A stretch of 51,853 nucleotides of DNA from Trueperaceae bacterium (GTDB lineage: Bacteria > Deinococcota > Deinococci > Deinococcales > Trueperaceae): assembly GCA_011389865.1 (NCBI GenBank), contig JAABTL010000004.1, positions 1 to 51,853 of the forward strand, written 5' to 3'. Position numbers and translations under genes: made by a program. Position 1 is the first letter of the stretch. Every line of letters begins with the position of its first letter. The notes below the pieces were generated by a model. That model was not told where the DNA came from. It saw nothing but the letters and a program-made list of their open reading frames with translations, and did not search any database. This document shows positions 1 to 10,011 of the stretch, piece by piece.

Positions 1-1041
<1,041 letters not shown>

Positions 1042-1045
<4 letters not shown>

Positions 1046-1953
1046 GCTTCCTCCGCGGGGGTGGGGGTCGCGTCGTCCTCGGCGGACTCGCCGGGCGTCG
1101 CGGCGGTTTCGCTGGGGGCCTCTGCCGTGGGGGTGGCTTCGCTCGAGGCGACGCCACTGGCGTCGGCCACGGCCGCCTGGATCGCCTGCTCCGAGGCGGT
1201 CGTCGGCAGGGGTCGCAGGACCCGCTCGGTCGTGGGCGCGGGCTCGGGGGGCGCCTCGACCGGCTCATCGCCGCCGCCGCGGACCTCGATGATCACGTCG
1301 GCCAGCGTCGCGGTGACGAGTTGGATCGAGCGGATGGCGTCGTCGTTGCCGGGGATGATGAAGTCGAGGACGTCCGGATCGCTGTCGGTGTCGGCCAGCG
1401 CGACGGCGGGGACGCCGAGCTTGTTGGCCTCCTTGACCGCGATCGCCTCCTTGGTCGGGTCGATGATGAACAGGGCGTCGGGCAGGCGGGTCATGTCGCG
1501 GATGCCGCCCAGGTAGCGCTGCAGGCGCTGCAGCTCCTTGCCCATGTCGATCTGCTCCTTCTTGGTGTAGCGCAGGATCGACTCGTCCTCGAACATCGAC
1601 TCGAGCTCGCGCAGCCGGTCGACGCGCGTGCGGATGGTCTTGAAGTTGGTCAGCAGGCCGCCGAGCCAGCGCTCGTTGATGAACGGCATGCCGCAGCGCT
1701 TCGCCTCGGCGGCGAGGATCTCCTGCGCCTGCTTCTTGGTGCCGACGAACAGGATCGTGCCGCCGCGGCCGGCGAGGTCGCGCAGGTAGGTCAGCGCCTT
1801 CTCCGACTCCACCAGCGTCTTCTGCAGGTCGATGATGAAGATGCCGTTGCGCTCCGCGAAGATGTAGCGCTTCATCTTCGGGTTCCAGCGCTTGGTCTCG
1901 TGACCGAAGTGGACGCCGGCTTCGAGCAGTTGCTTCATGCCGAGGTAGGACAT
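1042..1953 (-). CDS. rpsB: 30S ribosomal protein S2 with long acidic C-terminal tail
   Basis: Structural protein of the small subunit. The N-terminus [19 protein letters not shown] and the core motifs [20 protein letters not shown] and PDALFIIDP are typical of S2. The folded domain ends near residue 227; the remaining ~75 residues are low-complexity Ala/Glu/Pro/Thr/Ser and not part of the usual ~230-260 residue protein. ATG at 1953 is preceded by GGAGG (about 1958-1962). First gene of rpsB-tsf-pyrH; its leader holds two perfect hairpins, which could serve regulation. Confidence 0.96.
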
Positions 1954-2032
1954 TCGTTCCTCCGTGTCGGGACGTTGAGGTTGGATTCAGAGGTCGCGCA
2001 CCGGTGGTGCCATCCCTCTCGGTCTTCACACT

Positions 2033-2064
2033 GCAGTTTTCGCGCGCCGACGCGCGAAAACTGC
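2033..2064 (-). promoter_or_regulatory. Perfect hairpin 1 in the rpsB leader
   Basis: Arms of 14 bp (gcagttttcgcgcg, 2033-2046, with its exact complement 2051-2064) around a ccga loop, about 80 nt upstream of rpsB. No T-run follows on the minus strand, so a simple terminator is not the best reading. It could be a leader structure for S2 feedback control or a copy of a dispersed palindromic element. Confidence 0.6.
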
Positions 2065-2067
2065 TTG

Positions 2068-2098
2068 GTGTTCGTGATGGCGGAGCCATCACGAACAC
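2068..2098 (-). promoter_or_regulatory. Perfect hairpin 2 in the rpsB leader
   Basis: A second 14-bp perfect stem (2068-2081 with 2085-2098) with a 3-nt loop (gga), lying 3 nt from hairpin 1. Two consecutive perfect hairpins of equal arm length between a candidate promoter and rpsB suggest a designed leader or inserted paired palindromes. The 3-nt loop matches those of the hairpins found inside yraN. Confidence 0.6.
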
Positions 2099-2134
2099 AC
2101 GCGGACATCCCGATACCGCGTGGCAAACCTCCCG

Positions 2135-2143
2135 AATCTAGCA
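2135..2143 (-). promoter_or_regulatory. Candidate extended -10 promoter of rpsB-tsf-pyrH
   Basis: The minus strand reads TGCTAGATT, an extended -10 (TGn plus TANNNT), without a recognisable -35. Transcription would begin near 2128 and give a ~175-nt leader carrying both hairpins. The same TGC-TANNNT layout occurs before the TPR gene and before the yqjD-like gene. Confidence 0.4.
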
Positions 2144-2192
2144 CGTTCCGCCGGCCGAGGCGGCGACCAGCGGGCACGACGGCCCCCGCGAC

Positions 2193-2224
2193 GGGGGTCC
2201 GCGCGGCGCGCCGCGCGGACCCCC
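2193..2224 (-). terminator. Long perfect palindrome after the TPR gene
   Basis: Two 16-base arms (2193-2208 and 2209-2224) are exact complements with no spacer, giving a very stable GC hairpin 24 nt beyond the stop of the TPR gene. Probably its terminator, although no U-run is present. Confidence 0.55.
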
Positions 2225-2248
2225 GAGGAGGCGATCGGGGTGGTGCGG

Positions 2249-3397
2249 TCAGCGCAGTGCGTTCAGAGCGGATTGCGCCTCTTCGAACGCCGGATCCAAC
2301 TCGAGCGCACGCTCGAACGCCCGCCTGGCGGCCTCGTCGTCGCCGGCGGCGTTGCGGGCGACGTAGGCGCGGCCCAGATGGAAGTGGGCCTCCGCCGATT
2401 CCGGGGGCAGCAGGGCGCCCTGCTGGGCGCGCCGCAGGGCGTCCTCGATGCGGCCCTGCTCGAGGTAGGCGCGCGCGAGGTAGGTGTACAGCGGCGGCGC
2501 GAACACGGCGCCGTCGAGGGTGAGGGCGAGTTCGAAGTGCGGGATCGAGCCCGCGACGTCGCCGCACTCGAACAGCACGATCGCCAGCTGCGAGACCGCC
2601 GACAGCGAGGCCGGTGCCAGGCTCACGGCCTGCGACAGCTCGTACTCGGCGCCGGAGCAGTCACCGAGACGGAAACTCACGTGGCCGAGGTTGTTGTGCG
2701 CCGACGCGCTGGCGGGGTCGAGGACGACCGCCCGGCGGAAGGCCGTCTGCGCGAGCTCCAGTTGGTCCTGGTCGCGGTAGGCCCGCCCGAGGTTGACCTG
2801 GATCACGGAGCGCTCGCGCTCGGTCAGTTTGCTGGCCGCGGCGAGTTCGACGGCCCGCTCGAGGGCGGCGCGCGCCTGGTCGAGGTCGCCGGCCTCGTAG
2901 TAGATGATGCCCTTGGTGTTCTTCACGGTGGCGTCGTCGGGTGCGATCCCCTCGGCCCGCTCGAGCACCTCGATCGCGTCCGCCAGGCGGCTGGCGAACG
3001 TGAGCGGGTCGGTCACGTACTGGTTCTGGTACGCCAGCGCCAGCTGCACGTAGCCGGGTACGTAACTCGCGTCGGCGTCGATGGCCTCGCGGAAGGTCTC
3101 CACGGCGCTACCGAAGGCTCCCTGGCAAGCGAGGGCACGGCCCTTGCCCACCATGGCCACGACGTTCTCGGGGTCGCGCTTGAGCGCCTCTTGGTAGAAG
3201 TACTGCGACAGCGCGCAGTCGCCCTGGGCGTAGTAGAAGCTGCCGTCCCGCAGCCACGTGGAGACGTCCTCGGTCGACTCCTGGCTCCAGGCATGTCCGG
3301 TCAGCAGCAGCGCGCCCAGCACCACGACCGCGAGTCGGCCGAGGCCGAAGCCCGCGCGTGAGCGCCGAACGATTGAGCGATGCAAGGTGGTGTTCAA
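2249..3397 (-). CDS. Secreted or membrane-anchored TPR-repeat protein
   Basis: A 382-residue protein of unknown partner. The first ~34 residues form a signal peptide or anchor (RSRAGFGLGRLAVVVLGALL, then LTGHAWSQ), followed by at least seven tetratricopeptide units such as DGSFYYAQGDCALSQYFYQE, AVAMVGKGRA-like segments, NLGRAYRDQDQLELAQTAFR, NNLGHVSFRLGDCSGAEYEL and HFHLGRAYVARN. TPR solenoids bind proteins, so an envelope scaffold is likely. The start is TTG at 3397 with GGAGGA 4 nt ahead; the frame remains open far upstream, but that stretch overlaps the divergent ctaA gene and has no coding character. Confidence 0.8.
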   Translation of the reverse strand: MNTTLHRSIVRRSRAGFGLGRLAVVVLGALLLTGHAWSQESTEDVSTWLRDGSFYYAQGDCALSQYFYQEALKRDPENVVAMVGKGRALACQGAFGSAVETFREAIDADASYVPGYVQLALAYQNQYVTDPLTFASRLADAIEVLERAEGIAPDDATVKNTKGIIYYEAGDLDQARAALERAVELAAASKLTERERSVIQVNLGRAYRDQDQLELAQTAFRRAVVLDPASASAHNNLGHVSFRLGDCSGAEYELSQAVSLAPASLSAVSQLAIVLFECGDVAGSIPHFELALTLDGAVFAPPLYTYLARAYLEQGRIEDALRRAQQGALLPPESAEAHFHLGRAYVARNAAGDDEAARRAFERALELDPAFEEAQSALNALR

Positions 3398-3432
3398 CGT
3401 GTCCTCCGGAGTGCTCGTGGTGGGTCCGCGCG

Positions 3433-3441
3433 AGTGTAGCA
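3433..3441 (-). promoter_or_regulatory. Candidate extended -10 promoter of the TPR gene
   Basis: The minus strand reads TGCTACACT, an extended -10 element about 36 nt upstream of the TTG start. No clear -35 is seen. It lies in the 255-bp divergent region between this gene and ctaA, which otherwise contains only a TAGGAT box (3572-3577) that might serve ctaA. Confidence 0.45.
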
Positions 3442-3652
3442 TCGCGCCGCCGGTACCCACCGCCCGCCATCGCAGGCCCTGACGGCATGATGTCGCCGAC
3501 GCGTGAGAGGGGCGTGTGCGGCCGCCGCGCGCTTCGGGATCCCAGGTCACGTTGCGCGCCGGTCGGGCGGTTAGGATGACGGTGCTCCGCCGGCGTCGCC
3601 GGCGAGCGGACCCGCTCGTCGGCGGGCCGCCCTCTGCGCCCAAGGAAACCGT

Positions 3653-4663
3653 GTGAACCCAACCTCCGAACCCCATGCCAAGCCGCGCCGCGGCATCTCG
3701 ACCCTGCAGCTCGTCGTGCTCACGATCGCGGCGAACGCCCTGGTGATCCTGCAGGGAGCGTTCGTTCGTGCCACCGGCTCCGGTGCCGGCTGCGGCCGAC
3801 ACTGGCCGCTGTGCAACGGCGAGGTGGTGCCGCTGTCGGGTGGCGTGCACACGGCGATCGAGTTCACCCACCGGTTGCTGTCGCTGGGCGTGCTCATCCT
3901 CGGCGCGTGGCTGTTCGCCCGCGTCTGGCGGATGCGTCGCGAGAACCCGGGGCTCTTCGCGTTCACCGTCGCGGCCACCGTGTTCCTGCTCATCGAGGCG
4001 GGCCTGGGCGCGCTCACGGTCCTGTGGGGCCTCACCGGCGACAACCAGTCGATCGAGCGCGGCCTGATGGTGGCGACCCACCTCGTCAACTCGCTGCTGT
4101 TGGTGGGTTCGCTGGCGGGCGTCCTGCTGTACGCGCGACCGCGGCCACCGGCGTGGCCGCTGCGCCTGCGCGGCCAGGGTCCGCTCGGCACGGTGCTGGC
4201 GATCGGCCTGGTCGGCATGTTGTTCCTCATGTTCAGCGGTGGCATCGCCGCGATGGGGAACACGATGTTCCCGTCGGCATCGCTGGCCGAGGGTATCGCC
4301 GCCGACTTCGATCCCGATTCGCACCCGCTGATCCGCCTGCGCATCCTGCACCCGATCATCGGCATCACCGTCGGTATCTACCTCTTCTTGTCGCTCGGCA
4401 CGGCGTGGTGGATCAAGCCGGCGCCCGAGGGCCGGGTGCTGGCGCAGGGTCTGCTGGGCGTGTACCTGGTGCAGTTGGGCGTCGGTACCCTGAACCTGGC
4501 GCTGCTGGCGCCGATCGTGCTGCAGCTGCTGCACCTGGGGCTGGCGGTGGTGTCGTTCTTCTTGCTGGCGGCCCTGACGGTCGTGTTGTTGGCGGCGCCG
4601 GCGAAGCGGTCGGTGCGTGCGACGGCCGGAGCGCGCGCCGACCCCGCGATGGAACGCACCTGA
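3653..4663 (+). CDS. ctaA: Heme A synthase (COX15/CtaA family)
   Basis: Oxidises the C8 methyl of heme O to the formyl of heme A in the membrane, for aa3-type cytochrome oxidase. The 336 residues hold about eight membrane spans. The family histidines are visible in FTHRLLSLG, VATHLVNSLL, LHPIIGITVG and LLHLGLAVV, and the first loop carries the Cys pair GCGRHWPLCNG. Start GTG at 3653 follows AAGGAAACC. In Thermus and Deinococcus this enzyme is often fused to CtaB; here the two are separate but adjacent, the ctaB start lying just after this stop. Confidence 0.93.
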   Translation: MNPTSEPHAKPRRGISTLQLVVLTIAANALVILQGAFVRATGSGAGCGRHWPLCNGEVVPLSGGVHTAIEFTHRLLSLGVLILGAWLFARVWRMRRENPGLFAFTVAATVFLLIEAGLGALTVLWGLTGDNQSIERGLMVATHLVNSLLLVGSLAGVLLYARPRPPAWPLRLRGQGPLGTVLAIGLVGMLFLMFSGGIAAMGNTMFPSASLAEGIAADFDPDSHPLIRLRILHPIIGITVGIYLFLSLGTAWWIKPAPEGRVLAQGLLGVYLVQLGVGTLNLALLAPIVLQLLHLGLAVVSFFLLAALTVVLLAAPAKRSVRATAGARADPAMERT

Positions 4664-4676
4664 GATGGGAGATGCC

Positions 4677-5579
<903 letters not shown>

Positions 5580-5584
5580 GCGCG

Positions 5585-6394
5585 ATGGCCAGGCGGCTGA
5601 CCACCCCGAAGTGGCTGTTCGGCCACGTCCTGGTCCTGGCCGTGGTGGTCTCCTTCACCCAGTTCGGGTTCTGGCAACTCCGCCGCCACGCCGAGCGGGC
5701 GGCGCTCAACGAGGTGACCGTGGCGCGCGCCAGCGCCGCGCCCGTGGCGCTCGACGAGGCCCTGGCGGCCGCCGAGGCGGAGGTCGCCGCCGGCGCCGAT
5801 CCGTCGCTGGCCGTGCGCGACCGGCGTGTGCGCGTCGCCGGCTGGTTCGAGCCTGAGGACGAGGTGCTGCGCCGGCCCGTCAGCCGCAACGGCATGCCCG
5901 GCTACCACGTGGTCACCCCCCTGCGCTTGGAGGGCGACCCCGACGGGCGTCGCTTGTGGGTGGAGCGCGGTTGGGTGCCCGACACGTTCGACCAGGTGCC
6001 GGTGGCCGAGGCGGCTCCCCCCGAGGGCCGGGTCGAGGTCGTCGGTTGGCTGAACGCCACGACCTCCCCTCCGACGGGCTGGGTGGCCGCGATCGCCCCG
6101 CGCGATCCCCCGACGGGCCGCCTGACGACCGTCGCCTACCTCGACCCCGAACGCCTCGGGGACCAGGTGGGTGGGCCGCTGGTGCCCGCCGTGCTGTGGC
6201 TCGAGTCGGTCGCGGGTTCGCCGGCCACGGGCGGTGACCCTGCGGGCGCCGCGGACGTCTGGCCGGCGCCGCCCGAGCCCCACGAGGTCACGCTCGGCCC
6301 GCACCTGGGTTACGCCATCCAGTGGTTCGCGTTCGTGCTGGTCACCGTCATCGGCTACGCGGCGCTACTGCGCCGGGTGACGCGCGAGGGTTGA
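5585..6394 (+). CDS. SURF1-family cytochrome oxidase assembly protein
   Basis: SURF1 proteins help insert heme A into cytochrome c oxidase subunit I. The protein has 269 residues with two membrane anchors, near residues 8-28 (ending FTQFGFWQLRRH) and near the C-terminus (LGYAIQWFAFVLVTVIGY). Between them are family signatures MPGYHVVTPLRL and LWVERGWVP. It starts 5 nt after the ctaB stop, so the trio is one operon for heme A synthesis and delivery. No oxidase subunit genes lie in the window. The downstream gap to the convergent transaldolase gene is 60 nt. Confidence 0.9.
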   Translation: MARRLTTPKWLFGHVLVLAVVVSFTQFGFWQLRRHAERAALNEVTVARASAAPVALDEALAAAEAEVAAGADPSLAVRDRRVRVAGWFEPEDEVLRRPVSRNGMPGYHVVTPLRLEGDPDGRRLWVERGWVPDTFDQVPVAEAAPPEGRVEVVGWLNATTSPPTGWVAAIAPRDPPTGRLTTVAYLDPERLGDQVGGPLVPAVLWLESVAGSPATGGDPAGAADVWPAPPEPHEVTLGPHLGYAIQWFAFVLVTVIGYAALLRRVTREG

Positions 6395-6454
6395 GCCGCC
6401 TGGCCGCCGAGACGACCCGCCTCGACCCGCACGGACGCGCCCGTGGACGCGAGC

Positions 6455-7576
6455 TCAGGCCCGCTGCTCGGTCAACGCCCGGTCGAGCGCCTCGAGCAGG
6501 GCGTCGAACGGCTTGACGAACTTCTCGACGCCCTCGATCTCCAGCTTCTTCGTGACCGCGTCGAGGTCGATGCTCAGCTCGGCGAGTGCGGCCAGGTCGC
6601 GCCGCGCGCCCTCGATGTCGTCGGTCAGCCGCAACGCGGGATCGCCCTCGGCGCGGTAGGCGTCCATCGTCTCGCGCGGCAGCGTCGTGATGGTCGGCGC
6701 GCCGATCAGCGGCTCGACGTACTTCGTCGCCGGGTAGGCCGGGTCCTTGGTGCCGGTGGAGGCCCACAGCAGCCACTGGGGGCGCGCCCCCGCCGCCGCC
6801 AGGCGGGCGAAGCGGGTGCCGCCGAAGGCGTCCTGGTAGCGGGTCCAGGCGAGCTTGGCGCTGGCGATCGCGGCGCGGCCGCGCTGGCGCCGCGCCGTCT
6901 CCGCGACGGTGCCGCCGTCGGCCGCCAGCTCGTCGAGCACGGGGTCGATCGCGACGTCGATGCGCGAGAGGAAGAACGAGGCCACCGACGCGACGCCGTC
7001 GACCGGCAAGCCGGCCTCGACGCGTCGCTCCAGGCCCCGCAGGTACGCCTCGGCGACCGCGGCGTAGCGCTCCAGGCCGAACAGCAGCGTGACGTTGACG
7101 TTGACGCCGTCGGCGACGAGTTGCTCGATGGCGGGCAGGCCCGCGGCCGTCCCGGGGACCTTGATGAACACGTTGGGGCGACCGAGCTGGGCCCACAGCC
7201 GCCGGGCCTCGGCGACGGTGCCCTCGGTGTCGTCGGCGAGCCGTGGCGAGACCTCGAGCGACACGTAGCCGGCGGCGCCGTGCGAGTCGGCGTAGACGTC
7301 GGCGAAGAGGTCGGCCGCGGCGCCGATGTCCTCGAGCACCAGCGTCTCGTAGACCTCCTCGAGGCCGTGGTCGCCGCGCGCGAGCTCGGCGATGGCCGCG
7401 TCGTATTCGTTGGACCGGGCGATGGCCTTCTCGAAGATGGCCGGGTTCGAGGTGACCCCGTGGATGCCGTCCTCGTCGATCAGGCGCTGCAGGCTGCCGT
7501 CGCGCAGCATGCCGCGGCCGAGCTCGTCGAGGTAGACCGACTGTCCCAGGGTGGCGAGTCGTCTCAGGGGGTTCAT
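6455..7576 (-). CDS. tal: Transaldolase
   Basis: Transfers dihydroxyacetone units in the non-oxidative pentose phosphate pathway. At 373 residues it is the long bacterial form seen in actinobacteria and relatives. Lys139 in NVFIKVPGT is the Schiff-base lysine; GIHGVTSNPAIFEKAI (about 37-52) and WASTGTKDPAYP are further family motifs. ATG at 7576 lacks a Shine-Dalgarno sequence but has TATGGT 5 nt upstream, which suggests a leaderless transcript. It lies 37 nt after the Rieske gene but probably has its own promoter. Confidence 0.93.
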   Translation of the reverse strand: MNPLRRLATLGQSVYLDELGRGMLRDGSLQRLIDEDGIHGVTSNPAIFEKAIARSNEYDAAIAELARGDHGLEEVYETLVLEDIGAAADLFADVYADSHGAAGYVSLEVSPRLADDTEGTVAEARRLWAQLGRPNVFIKVPGTAAGLPAIEQLVADGVNVNVTLLFGLERYAAVAEAYLRGLERRVEAGLPVDGVASVASFFLSRIDVAIDPVLDELAADGGTVAETARRQRGRAAIASAKLAWTRYQDAFGGTRFARLAAAGARPQWLLWASTGTKDPAYPATKYVEPLIGAPTITTLPRETMDAYRAEGDPALRLTDDIEGARRDLAALAELSIDLDAVTKKLEIEGVEKFVKPFDALLEALDRALTEQRA

Positions 7577-7581
7577 ACGCC

Positions 7582-7587
7582 ACCATA
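7582..7587 (-). promoter_or_regulatory. Candidate -10 of a leaderless tal transcript
   Basis: The minus strand reads TATGGT 5 nt before the ATG of transaldolase, with no ribosome-binding site between. That spacing would place the transcript start at or beside the start codon, the arrangement common in Deinococcus. Confidence 0.5.
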
Positions 7588-7613
7588 CCCAGCGGCCCGC
7601 GCGACCGCCGTCG

Positions 7614-8306
7614 TCAGGATGTCCGTTCGAGGCCGTCGCACACGATGCGCGGGTCGCCACCGAGGTCGCCCTGGAGGCGCAGTCGGGCGCGCGGCAGGGG
7701 GCGCACGGCCGGGCCGCTGACGGCGCGGCCGGCGCGCAGCGGGTCGAACACGCTGAAGTGGCAGGCGCAGGTGAGCGACGGTCGATCGCTGCGGTGGTTG
7801 AAGGCGAAGGCCACCGCCTCGACGTCGCGGTTGAGTTCGACGATGCACGACAGGTGCGTGCAGACCCGAGAGAAGGCGACGAGCTGCACGGCGACGCCGA
7901 CGTCGAGCCCGCCGGGGACCGGCGCGGGCACGCGGACCGCGACGCAGGGCACACCCGCCGCCATGAAGTCAACGCCGTCCCACACCTCGGAGAAGGCCGA
8001 CAGCGGGGCGACCTCGGCGTCGGTGACGGGATCGAAGACGGGGTTGGGAGCGGGGGCGTCCTTGGCGAAGTGGATGGCGTACGCCTGCCACACACCGTAG
8101 GCCGCCCCGCCGGCGGCCGCCAGCACCGGCAGGCGCCACAGCCAGGTGGACAGCGCGCGGCGACCGTGGTCGACCGCCTGCGGGGCGGGCGTGGAGGGCT
8201 CGTCGGTGGGCGTCCCGGTGGTCGGTCGCTCGGCCGCCGCCGCGGCTTCCTCGTGCGCGGCCGAGCCGTCCACGGACGCGGGGTGGGCTGGCGCTTCTCG
8301 GTCCAT
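7614..8306 (-). CDS. Rieske [2Fe-2S] protein
   Basis: Electron-transfer protein of the cytochrome bc/b6f type, anchored by one span near residues 57-76. The 230 residues start with a ~45-residue Ala/Pro/Thr-rich tail. Cluster ligands are intact: C149/H151 in CTHLSC and C180 or C182 with H183 in CACH, with the extra cysteines for the stabilising disulfide. Ser replaces the usual Gly in box I and HFS replaces HGS in box II, which may alter redox potential. It follows the TPR-cytochrome c gene by 5 nt at the end of the ccm operon; no cytochrome b gene is present in the window. Confidence 0.85.
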   Translation of the reverse strand: MDREAPAHPASVDGSAAHEEAAAAAERPTTGTPTDEPSTPAPQAVDHGRRALSTWLWRLPVLAAAGGAAYGVWQAYAIHFAKDAPAPNPVFDPVTDAEVAPLSAFSEVWDGVDFMAAGVPCVAVRVPAPVPGGLDVGVAVQLVAFSRVCTHLSCIVELNRDVEAVAFAFNHRSDRPSLTCACHFSVFDPLRAGRAVSGPAVRPLPRARLRLQGDLGGDPRIVCDGLERTS

Positions 8307-8311
8307 CGGCC

Positions 8312-9991
8312 TCAGCGCGGCGTGGCCAACTCCTGCCCGACCCAGCGCACGAGGACCTCGATCTCGGCCTCGGACAGCAGCGCGCCGAACCCGGGCATGA
8401 TGCCGCGCCCGAAGCGGATGGTGCTGCGGACGTTGGCCTCGTTGGCGGCGCGGGCGCTGCCGGCCAGCCGCACGCCGGTGCCGCCCTGTCCCTCGGCCCC
8501 GTGGCAGACCACGCAGTGACGGGCGTACAGCTCCGCGCCGACCTCGATGAGCAGGGCCGGCTCGCTCAGGGCCGTGAGCGCGCGCTCGGCCGCGGCCTCC
8601 GCCGCGTCCGCCTCCGGCACCTCCGCCGAGACCGGCGACCCGCTCGCGCCAGCGTCCGTGGACCCGTCGGCGGCCTCCGCGCTCGCCGCGTCCAGGCGCA
8701 GGCGCGCGCCCTCGATCAGGCCCGTCACGCGCCCGGCGTCCTCGATCCCCACGACCTCGACGTGCGCCTCCCAGGCGCGGATGGCGCTCTCGTCGTCGCC
8801 GAGCACGGCGTAGGCGTTCCCCAGGAAGAGGCTGGCCTGCGGCTCCAGCTGCGTGAGGCCGCCGGCGGCGCTGGCGGCCCGCTCCAGCAGGCCGATGGCG
8901 TCGTCGGTGCGCCCGCGGGTGAACAGCAGCTGGCCGATGCGGCTGAGCGCCGTCGGCTCGAACGCGTCGTGTTCGGAGAGGACCTCGAAGTAGATCTCGA
9001 CCGCCGGGTCGTTGGCGCCGGAGGTCCAGAAGACGTCGGCCAGCGCCATCAGGTTGTCGCGGTCGCGCACTTCGGCGACGGCGTTCGCCGCCGGACCGAT
9101 CGCCTGGACGAGCGCCAGGCGCGCCTCGGCGTCGGGATCGCCGGCACCCTCGGGGGTGGCGAGGTAGGCGCCGAACGCTTCGATGGAGGCGTCGAGCTCG
9201 CCCTGGGCGAACGACAACTCGCCGATCGCGTAGAGCGTCTCGGGGTCGGTCGGGTCGACCGCCCTCGCCTCGCGCAGCAGTTCGAGGGCCGCCGGCAGGT
9301 CGCGCTGCAGGACGAGCAGCGCCAGCCGCTTGTAGGCGATCGGAGGCGCGCCCACGCTGGTGCCGTCGTCGCTGGCGAGGGCGACGACGCGGCGGTAGGT
9401 CTCCTCGGCCCCCTCGGCGTCGGCCAGTTCCCAGTAGGCGTCGCCGAGTGCCATGAGGTTGGCGGCGTTCGGGTCGCGGTCCGCGGCCCGGATGAGGTCG
9501 CGCAGCGCCTCGGCGGTGCTCAGCTCGTCGGCGAAGAAGGTCGTGACCGTGCCCTGGCCGACGCGCGGCAGCACGAACGAACCGAGCGCGGCGGTGGTGA
9601 CGGCGACCACGCCCAGGAGCGCGAGCGCGCCGATGGGCAGGCGCCGCCCCGTGGCGGGCCGGGCGTCGGCGGCGCGGGCGCGGGCCTCGGCGGCGCTGTC
9701 GGCGTCGCCTGGCGCCTCGCTGCGGGCCCGTTCCAGCGCCTTGAGGACGGTGGCGGCCTTCGACTCGTAGCGCGCGCGGAGCTCGTCCCGCCGGTCCGCG
9801 GGGAGGTCGAGCCGGCCGTCGAGCTCGCGGATCGCCCGCAGCAGCGAGTCGCGTTCCTCCTCGAGATCGACCAGCACGGGATCGCGCTCGTCGGGCAGGG
9901 GATCGACGAGCGAGCGGCGGCCGGTGAGCGGCGCGGCCGCGTAGGCGACGGTGATCAGGGCGAGCAGGACGATGAGGATGGCGGTGAGCAC
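8312..9991 (-). CDS. CcmI-like TPR protein fused to a cytochrome c domain
   Basis: A 559-residue fusion. The N-terminus has a membrane span (VLTAILIVLLALITVAYAA), a charged cytoplasmic segment (LEEERDSLLRAIRELDGRLD, as in CcmI), then a second span (IGALALLGVVAVTTAALGSF) and several TPR units (for example NAANLMALGDAYWELADAEG). The last ~75 residues are a class I cytochrome c: CVVCH at about 493-497 and the axial Met in GIMPGFG near 532. CcmI normally holds apocytochrome c for heme attachment; here it carries its own heme site. Start GTG 9991 is weakly supported by GAGGT; the gene lies 20 nt after ccmH. Confidence 0.82.
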   Translation of the reverse strand: MLTAILIVLLALITVAYAAAPLTGRRSLVDPLPDERDPVLVDLEEERDSLLRAIRELDGRLDLPADRRDELRARYESKAATVLKALERARSEAPGDADSAAEARARAADARPATGRRLPIGALALLGVVAVTTAALGSFVLPRVGQGTVTTFFADELSTAEALRDLIRAADRDPNAANLMALGDAYWELADAEGAEETYRRVVALASDDGTSVGAPPIAYKRLALLVLQRDLPAALELLREARAVDPTDPETLYAIGELSFAQGELDASIEAFGAYLATPEGAGDPDAEARLALVQAIGPAANAVAEVRDRDNLMALADVFWTSGANDPAVEIYFEVLSEHDAFEPTALSRIGQLLFTRGRTDDAIGLLERAASAAGGLTQLEPQASLFLGNAYAVLGDDESAIRAWEAHVEVVGIEDAGRVTGLIEGARLRLDAASAEAADGSTDAGASGSPVSAEVPEADAAEAAAERALTALSEPALLIEVGAELYARHCVVCHGAEGQGGTGVRLAGSARAANEANVRSTIRFGRGIMPGFGALLSEAEIEVLVRWVGQELATPR

Positions 9992-10011
9992 GGGCGGGAC
10001 CTCGGGCGCCG

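Noticed and set aside
2120-3361. Long plus-strand frame opposite the TPR gene
   Set aside because: The minus frame has a signal peptide, clear TPR units and a ribosome site; the plus frame has none.
3398-4534. N-terminal extension of the TPR protein frame
   Set aside because: It runs antisense through ctaA and the divergent promoter region; the Q/H/R-rich product is typical of shadow translation.
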